The notes beneath the pieces were generated by a model that worked only from the letters and a program-made list of their open reading frames with translations, did not search any database and was not told the DNA's origin. The position numbers and the translations under genes are program-made. A stretch of 64,000 nt of DNA. Source: Trinickia violacea. Lineage in GTDB: Bacteria > Pseudomonadota > Gammaproteobacteria > Burkholderiales > Burkholderiaceae. Positions 60,837 through 64,000 of this stretch are shown one piece after another. Each line of letters begins with the position of its first letter. Within the stretch, counting starts at the first letter, position 1. Location: assembly GCF_005280735.1 (NCBI RefSeq), contig NZ_CP040078.1, forward strand, positions 2,294,001-2,358,000, written 5' to 3'.

Positions 60837-61565
60837 ATGCCGCGACAATTCATCGAGCAAATGTCTCCGCTATGGCAAGCCACAGACGAGAAATCGTGGT
60901 TCCACGCGCTTTCCGCATTGGGGAGCAAATACGGCTTCGAGCACACGCTTTTTGCGGTCGTGCCAAGGCCTGGGATGAAATATGTCGACATGTATCTGCG
61001 CAGCAACTACCCGACTGACTGGCGGAAGATCTACGTCGACGAGGGGTACGTCTTGATTGACCCGACGGTGGAGCACTGTTGGACCCGGATGAGCCCTCTC
61101 ATCTGGTCATCAAAACAGTTCGAAGGCGAGGAGCAGCAGAAATTTTACGAAGAAGCCTGCCAGTATGGCATTCGAACCGGTGTGACGCTGCCGATCCATG
61201 GACCGAAGCAAGAGCTCGGGATGCTGTGCTTCGTATCAAGCGAAAAATCGACGGACGATCTTCGGAAGCAGATTGAACAAGATCTGCCAACGTTGACCCT
61301 GTTGCGCGATGTCGCATTCGATATGAGCCAGCGCTTCCTGCACAGCCATACGGAAACACTGATCCCGAAACTGACGCCGCGCGAGTCCGAATGCCTGAAA
61401 TGGACGGCTCAAGGAAAATCGACGTGGGAGATCGCGAAGATATTCGGTTGCTCCGAAGCCACAATCAATTTCCACATGACCAACATTCGCACGAAGTTCG
61501 GCGTCAGCTCCAGAAGCGCCGCAGCGGTCAAAGCAACCCGAATGGGCTTGATAGATCCTGACTAA
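60837..61565 (+). CDS. LuxR-family quorum regulator of the second circuit (LasR/BraR type)
   Basis: 242 residues. The AHL-binding domain (about 10-165) has LFAVVPRPGMKYVDMYLRSN near 38, DWRKIYVDEGYVLIDPTVEH near 61 and LIWSSKQF near 88 with the conserved Trp, Tyr and Asp of the ligand pocket. The C-terminal LuxR domain (about 177-240) includes LTPRESECLKWTAQGKSTWE and ATINFHMTNI. It is clearly different from CepR and is nearer the LasR/BraR group that goes with rsaL. The ATG has CCGAGGG upstream. Its 3' end overlaps rsaL by 38 bp in convergent orientation. Confidence 0.9.
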   Translation: MPRQFIEQMSPLWQATDEKSWFHALSALGSKYGFEHTLFAVVPRPGMKYVDMYLRSNYPTDWRKIYVDEGYVLIDPTVEHCWTRMSPLIWSSKQFEGEEQQKFYEEACQYGIRTGVTLPIHGPKQELGMLCFVSSEKSTDDLRKQIEQDLPTLTLLRDVAFDMSQRFLHSHTETLIPKLTPRESECLKWTAQGKSTWEIAKIFGCSEATINFHMTNIRTKFGVSSRSAAAVKATRMGLIDPD

Positions 61566-61857
61566 CCACCGTTGGCCAGCGCGCGGCGGGGCGCGACTGC
61601 GAAACACGCGTAATATCGTCATCCGATATAATTTTTTCAAAATAAAGCCTGAGCAGAATCATCACAGGCTTCGGAATACTCGCACCGAGTTCAAACCGGC
61701 TGCCACGCGACTGCGTCACGCCAAAGCGCGACCAGAAGCGCTTCTGACTCTCCCTCACTTTTTTGCGATATGCCTGGATAAAGGCACTATTGATTTCGAC
61801 ATGCGCCGGCAGGCGCGGCTCGTGGGACTCCACCGAGTAAAGTTCGACGCTCGACAT
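61528..61857 (-). CDS. rsaL: RsaL-like quorum-sensing repressor
   Basis: 109 residues. The segment RESQKRFWSRFGVTQSRGSR (about 35-54) and the following SIPKPVMILLRLYFEKIISD match the helix-turn-helix core of Pseudomonas RsaL, and its place between luxR and luxI is the las arrangement. RsaL holds down luxI expression by binding the shared luxI-rsaL promoter. This protein is about 30 residues longer than P. aeruginosa RsaL because of a C-terminal tail (about 80-109) that overlaps the end of luxR2 on the other strand. The ATG has GAGGAGG upstream. Confidence 0.92.
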   Translation of the reverse strand: MSSVELYSVESHEPRLPAHVEINSAFIQAYRKKVRESQKRFWSRFGVTQSRGSRFELGASIPKPVMILLRLYFEKIISDDDITRVSQSRPAARWPTVVSQDLSSPFGLL

Positions 61858-61916
61858 AATTGCCTCCTCGTTGAGATCTTAAGGTCTGCATCATCTCAAG
61901 CCTTGCAGCAATTTGT

Positions 61917-61936
61917 ACCTATCTCGCTAGACAGTT
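61917..61936. promoter_or_regulatory. Lux box in the rsaL-luxI2 divergent promoter
   Basis: ACCTATCTCGCTAGACAGTT fits NNCT-N12-AGNN. Centre 61926.5; a CATAAT -10 at 61956-61961 implies a start near 61968, which puts the centre at about -42 for luxI2. It is also 60 bp before rsaL, so one box may serve both directions as in lasI-rsaL. Confidence 0.6.
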
Positions 61937-62004
61937 ACACGATCCACTCAAAACGCATAATTTCACATGCTCTTTACGTAGCAGCGCTAACACTGGAGAG
62001 CAAA

Positions 62005-62595
62005 ATGAAAGCAAGGATTAGAATCGGCACGCGGCAAGATTTCGAGATGGGGGAATTGGCACAGATGTATCGTTTGCGCGCCAAGGTCTTCCGCGACCGG
62101 ATGAAGTGGGACGTCGCGATCCTGTCCGGCATGGAGATCGACGGGTATGACGCTTTGTCGCCACACTACATGCTCGTGCACGGCAGCTCAAACGAGCTGC
62201 GAGGGTGCTGGCGCGTCCTGCCCACCGAAGGCCCTTACATGCTGAAAGACACCTTCCCCGAACTGTTGCATGGACGGCCGATCCCTGAGGATCCTCGCAT
62301 TTGGGAACTGAGCCGTTTTGCGATCGAGTCGGACGCGGGGGAGCGTTTCGCGTTTGGCGATCTTGCGCTGGACGCAATGCGAGAAATCGTGAACTTTGCC
62401 GATCGCATGGGCATCGTGAGTTATGTCACGGTGACAACGACGAGTGTGGAGCGCTTGCTGAAGCGGACCGGCATCGACATGAGCCGCTTCGGCCCGCCGA
62501 TGCGAATCGGCGTCGAAAACGCGGTAGCCCTGACCATTGAAATGAACGAGCAGACCCATCACGCGCTTTTCGGCCAAGTTGCAAAAGCGGCGTGA
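62005..62595 (+). CDS. AHL synthase of the second circuit (LasI/BraI type)
   Basis: 196 residues, LuxI family but distinct from CepI. Conserved: YRLRAKVFRDRMKWDV near 23-38 (Arg, Phe, Trp), MEIDGYDALSPHYMLV near 43 with the acidic pair, RGCWRVLPTEGPYMLKDTFP near 66, and WELSRFA near 100. A Thr-rich TVTTTSVERLLKRTG near 144 is typical of synthases that make long or 3-oxo chains; that product is an inference. The ATG has CTGGAGAG upstream. A hairpin terminator follows. Confidence 0.93.
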   Translation: MKARIRIGTRQDFEMGELAQMYRLRAKVFRDRMKWDVAILSGMEIDGYDALSPHYMLVHGSSNELRGCWRVLPTEGPYMLKDTFPELLHGRPIPEDPRIWELSRFAIESDAGERFAFGDLALDAMREIVNFADRMGIVSYVTVTTTSVERLLKRTGIDMSRFGPPMRIGVENAVALTIEMNEQTHHALFGQVAKAA

Positions 62596-62615
62596 TCGCT
62601 TTCCCAATATAGATA

Positions 62616-62654
62616 GCGAAAACCGGCCGACTCGCTAAGTCCGGCCGGTTTCGC
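62616..62654 (+). terminator. Terminator-like hairpin after luxI2
   Basis: GCGAAAACCGGCCG pairs with CGGCCGGTTTCGC with one bulged A, around a 12-nt loop. It follows the luxI2 stop by 20 bp. The T-run is poor, so efficiency is uncertain. Confidence 0.6.
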
Positions 62655-62780
62655 TCAAGTTTCAAGTTCCCCCCAACGCGCTCACCGCGTCCCGACACCC
62701 CTTCCCCTTGCAAATCTTGGAGACATCTCAAAAACGTGATATACCGTTTATATTATTCCAACTTGCGAAGGAGCCCGACC

Positions 62781-63209
62781 ATGCCGACCAAAAAGGCAAC
62801 CACCGACGCCGTCGAAAAGCGCGCATCGTCTTCTGCCGCCAAGTCGAAAGCAACCACCAAAACGACGGTGAAGCCCGCCGCGAAGGCCGCTGAAAAACCG
62901 GCCAAGCCGGCGGTCGCTGCGCAAGCGGCCGCTGCCCCGGCGACTAACGGCGCGCAGGCCGCCGGCGCGAAGAAGAAAAAAGCCGAGAAACGCGACAAGG
63001 TGATCCGCGACAGCTTCACGATGCCCAAGCACGACTTCGAAAAGATCGCCGAACTCAAGGCCGTCTGCTTGAAAAGCGGTGTCGTCGTGAAGAAAAGCGA
63101 ACTGTTGCGCGCCGGTCTGGCAGCCCTCGCCGCCTTGCCCGAGAAGAAATTGCTGGCCGTGGTCGCGTCGGTCGAAACCGTCAAGACCGGGCGTCCGGCG
63201 ACCCACTGA
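62781..63209 (+). CDS. Lys/Ala-rich protein with a C-terminal helical DNA-binding-like domain
   Basis: 142 residues. The first 75 are a histone-H1-like low-complexity tail rich in Lys, Ala, Pro and Thr (KPAAKAAEKPAKPAV and GAKKKKAEKRD). The last 60 (IRDSFTMPKHDFEKIAELKA, then KSGVVVKKSELLRAGLAAL) have a strand-helix-helix pattern like ribbon-helix-helix regulators. The combination suggests a nucleoid-associated or DNA-binding protein. The ATG at 62781 has GAAGGAGCC upstream. It overlaps the convergent glycosylase gene by 29 bp. Confidence 0.75.
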   Translation: MPTKKATTDAVEKRASSSAAKSKATTKTTVKPAAKAAEKPAKPAVAAQAAAAPATNGAQAAGAKKKKAEKRDKVIRDSFTMPKHDFEKIAELKAVCLKSGVVVKKSELLRAGLAALAALPEKKLLAVVASVETVKTGRPATH

Positions 63210-63828
63210 GCGCGAGCGGCTCGAGCAGCCGCTTCGGCCCGCTCACGAAGCGACTGCCGGGCACATAAAAGCGCAGCGGCGCATGCATCTCGCGCGAGAG
63301 GCCGATGCGCTTGGTCGATGCGACGCGCACGGTGTCCGGCGCGAGCCGTCCGATCCACAGCACTTCTTTGCCGCATAGATCGGCACCATCCCATTCGGGA
63401 CCGATCGCCAGCGCAGCGCACAGGCGCCCCGGCCCGCGCGCGAGGTCGACGAGCTTCGCCCCCGGACGGCGCGCCTGCATCAGTTCGATCCCGTCGAGCG
63501 GCTCGATAGCGCGAAAGAGTACTCCCGCGCCGACGCCCTCCTCTTCGCTCGACATGTTGATCGTGTACGAGGCTCCGTAGACAAGCCGCATGTGCGCGTG
63601 GCCGCGCGCCCGAAAAAGTGCCCCGTTGTGGGGCCTTAGGCCGCGATACGCGTAACTCGTCGAATCGCCGACCGGATACGCCTCCGTCTCGACAATCCGA
63701 CCGCTCACACGCCCGTGCGGCGAATCGTGCACGAGGCATTTGCCGATCATCCAGCGCGCGAGCTCGACGGTATCGACGGGCAGTGCATCACGTGCAAGCC
63801 GCACGATTGGAAACGTTTCCGAAGGCAC
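63181..63828 (-). CDS. 3-Methyladenine DNA glycosylase (AAG/MPG family)
   Basis: 215 residues, the AAG fold: LARWMIGKCLVH near 23, GRIVETEAYPVGDSTSYAYR near 43 with the catalytic Glu and the intercalating Tyr region, HNGALFRARGHAHMRLVYGA near 67, and ARGPGRLCAALAI near 129. It removes alkylated purines from DNA by flipping the base and cutting the glycosidic bond. There is no helix-hairpin-helix, so it is not of the AlkA or Tag type. It overlaps the Lys-rich protein gene at the 3' end. The 172 bp to the window end show no gene. Confidence 0.93.
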   Translation of the reverse strand: MPSETFPIVRLARDALPVDTVELARWMIGKCLVHDSPHGRVSGRIVETEAYPVGDSTSYAYRGLRPHNGALFRARGHAHMRLVYGASYTINMSSEEEGVGAGVLFRAIEPLDGIELMQARRPGAKLVDLARGPGRLCAALAIGPEWDGADLCGKEVLWIGRLAPDTVRVASTKRIGLSREMHAPLRFYVPGSRFVSGPKRLLEPLALSGSPDARS

Positions 63829-64000
63829 GGTCAGCGCCTTGCGGCATCGAGACGCTCACGCATGCCGGCTTCATGACGATCCCGCAAAACATTTCTCCGC
63901 AAGGAAAATCGCTTGGCATCTTACTCCATGTATCGATCGGAAACTTTTGTACAATCGCGCGGTCGGCGGTAGAACGCCGCATCTCGCTCGCCACACCGCT

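Noticed and set aside
63788..63994. 68-codon minus-strand frame at the right edge
   Set aside because: Overlaps the start of the DNA glycosylase gene and has no recognisable features.

Overview
The window is high-GC DNA from a betaproteobacterium of the Burkholderia / Paraburkholderia / Trinickia group. The evidence is the protein content: a CepI/RsaM/CepR quorum-sensing module, a bcsDPQABZC cellulose operon, a phasin, a DUF4148 secreted protein, AcnD/PrpF-type propionate genes, and long spurious antisense frames typical of very GC-rich codon use. No rRNA, tRNA, CRISPR array, insertion sequence or phage gene was seen.

Layout. 1-5,400: truncated Phd/YefM antitoxin with its operator, GNAT acetyltransferase, class II glutamine amidotransferase, exported flavin oxidase, AtoE-type short-chain fatty-acid carrier. 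5,361-19,965 (minus strand): diguanylate cyclase, then the cellulose operon bcsD-bcsP-bcsQ-bcsA-bcsB-bcsZ-bcsC ending in an intrinsic terminator. 20,200-22,400: phasin and a divergent Leu/Val dehydrogenase sharing a promoter region with an 18-bp perfect palindrome. 22,660-25,900: wreck of a TPR-sulfotransferase gene convergent with an intact TPR O-GlcNAc-transferase-like gene. 26,159-31,354: PlpD-type (type Vd) patatin autotransporter, response regulator/histidine kinase pair, PfpI/InhA-like protein. 31,427-37,144: PhnSTUV-type ABC importer with an embedded phosphatase-superfamily hydrolase, and divergent PhnR. 37,345-38,449: 1-Cys peroxiredoxin and a small acidic protein. 38,842-44,906: methylcitrate cycle prpB-prpC-acnD-prpF. 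44,914-46,422: histidine phosphatase and AraC regulator. 46,736-54,314: valine/isobutyryl-CoA catabolism (acyl-CoA dehydrogenase, acyl-CoA synthetase, mmsA, mmsB, enoyl-CoA hydratase, 3-hydroxyisobutyryl-CoA hydrolase). 54,322-62,595: quorum-sensing island with two complete but different AHL circuits: cepR/rsaM/cepI, followed by a P450-like protein lacking the usual heme motifs and a second odd protein, and a luxR/rsaL/luxI circuit of Las/Bra type. ribA, a CBS-pair protein and a DUF4148 protein lie between them. 62,781-63,828: Lys/Ala-rich DNA-binding-like protein and 3-methyladenine DNA glycosylase.

How it fits together. Valine degradation ends in propionyl-CoA, which the neighbouring methylcitrate cycle turns into pyruvate and succinate; the Leu/Val dehydrogenase could supply the deamination step. 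The diguanylate cyclase upstream of bcs probably makes the c-di-GMP sensed by the PilZ domain of BcsA. Each quorum circuit carries its own non-LuxR repressor (RsaM or RsaL), and lux-box-like CT-N12-AG sites sit at the expected distance from candidate -10 elements.

Most interesting items: the two-circuit quorum island with degenerate enzyme-like genes behind cepI; a family of three covarying UAAA-loop hairpins, two of them directly in front of a Shine-Dalgarno; a dispersed palindromic repeat that landed in frame in the BcsC signal region; the Y/Q/P-rich BcsC linker; and long dyads between phnS and phnR. Functions are assigned by family recognition from reading the sequence; no database search was run.
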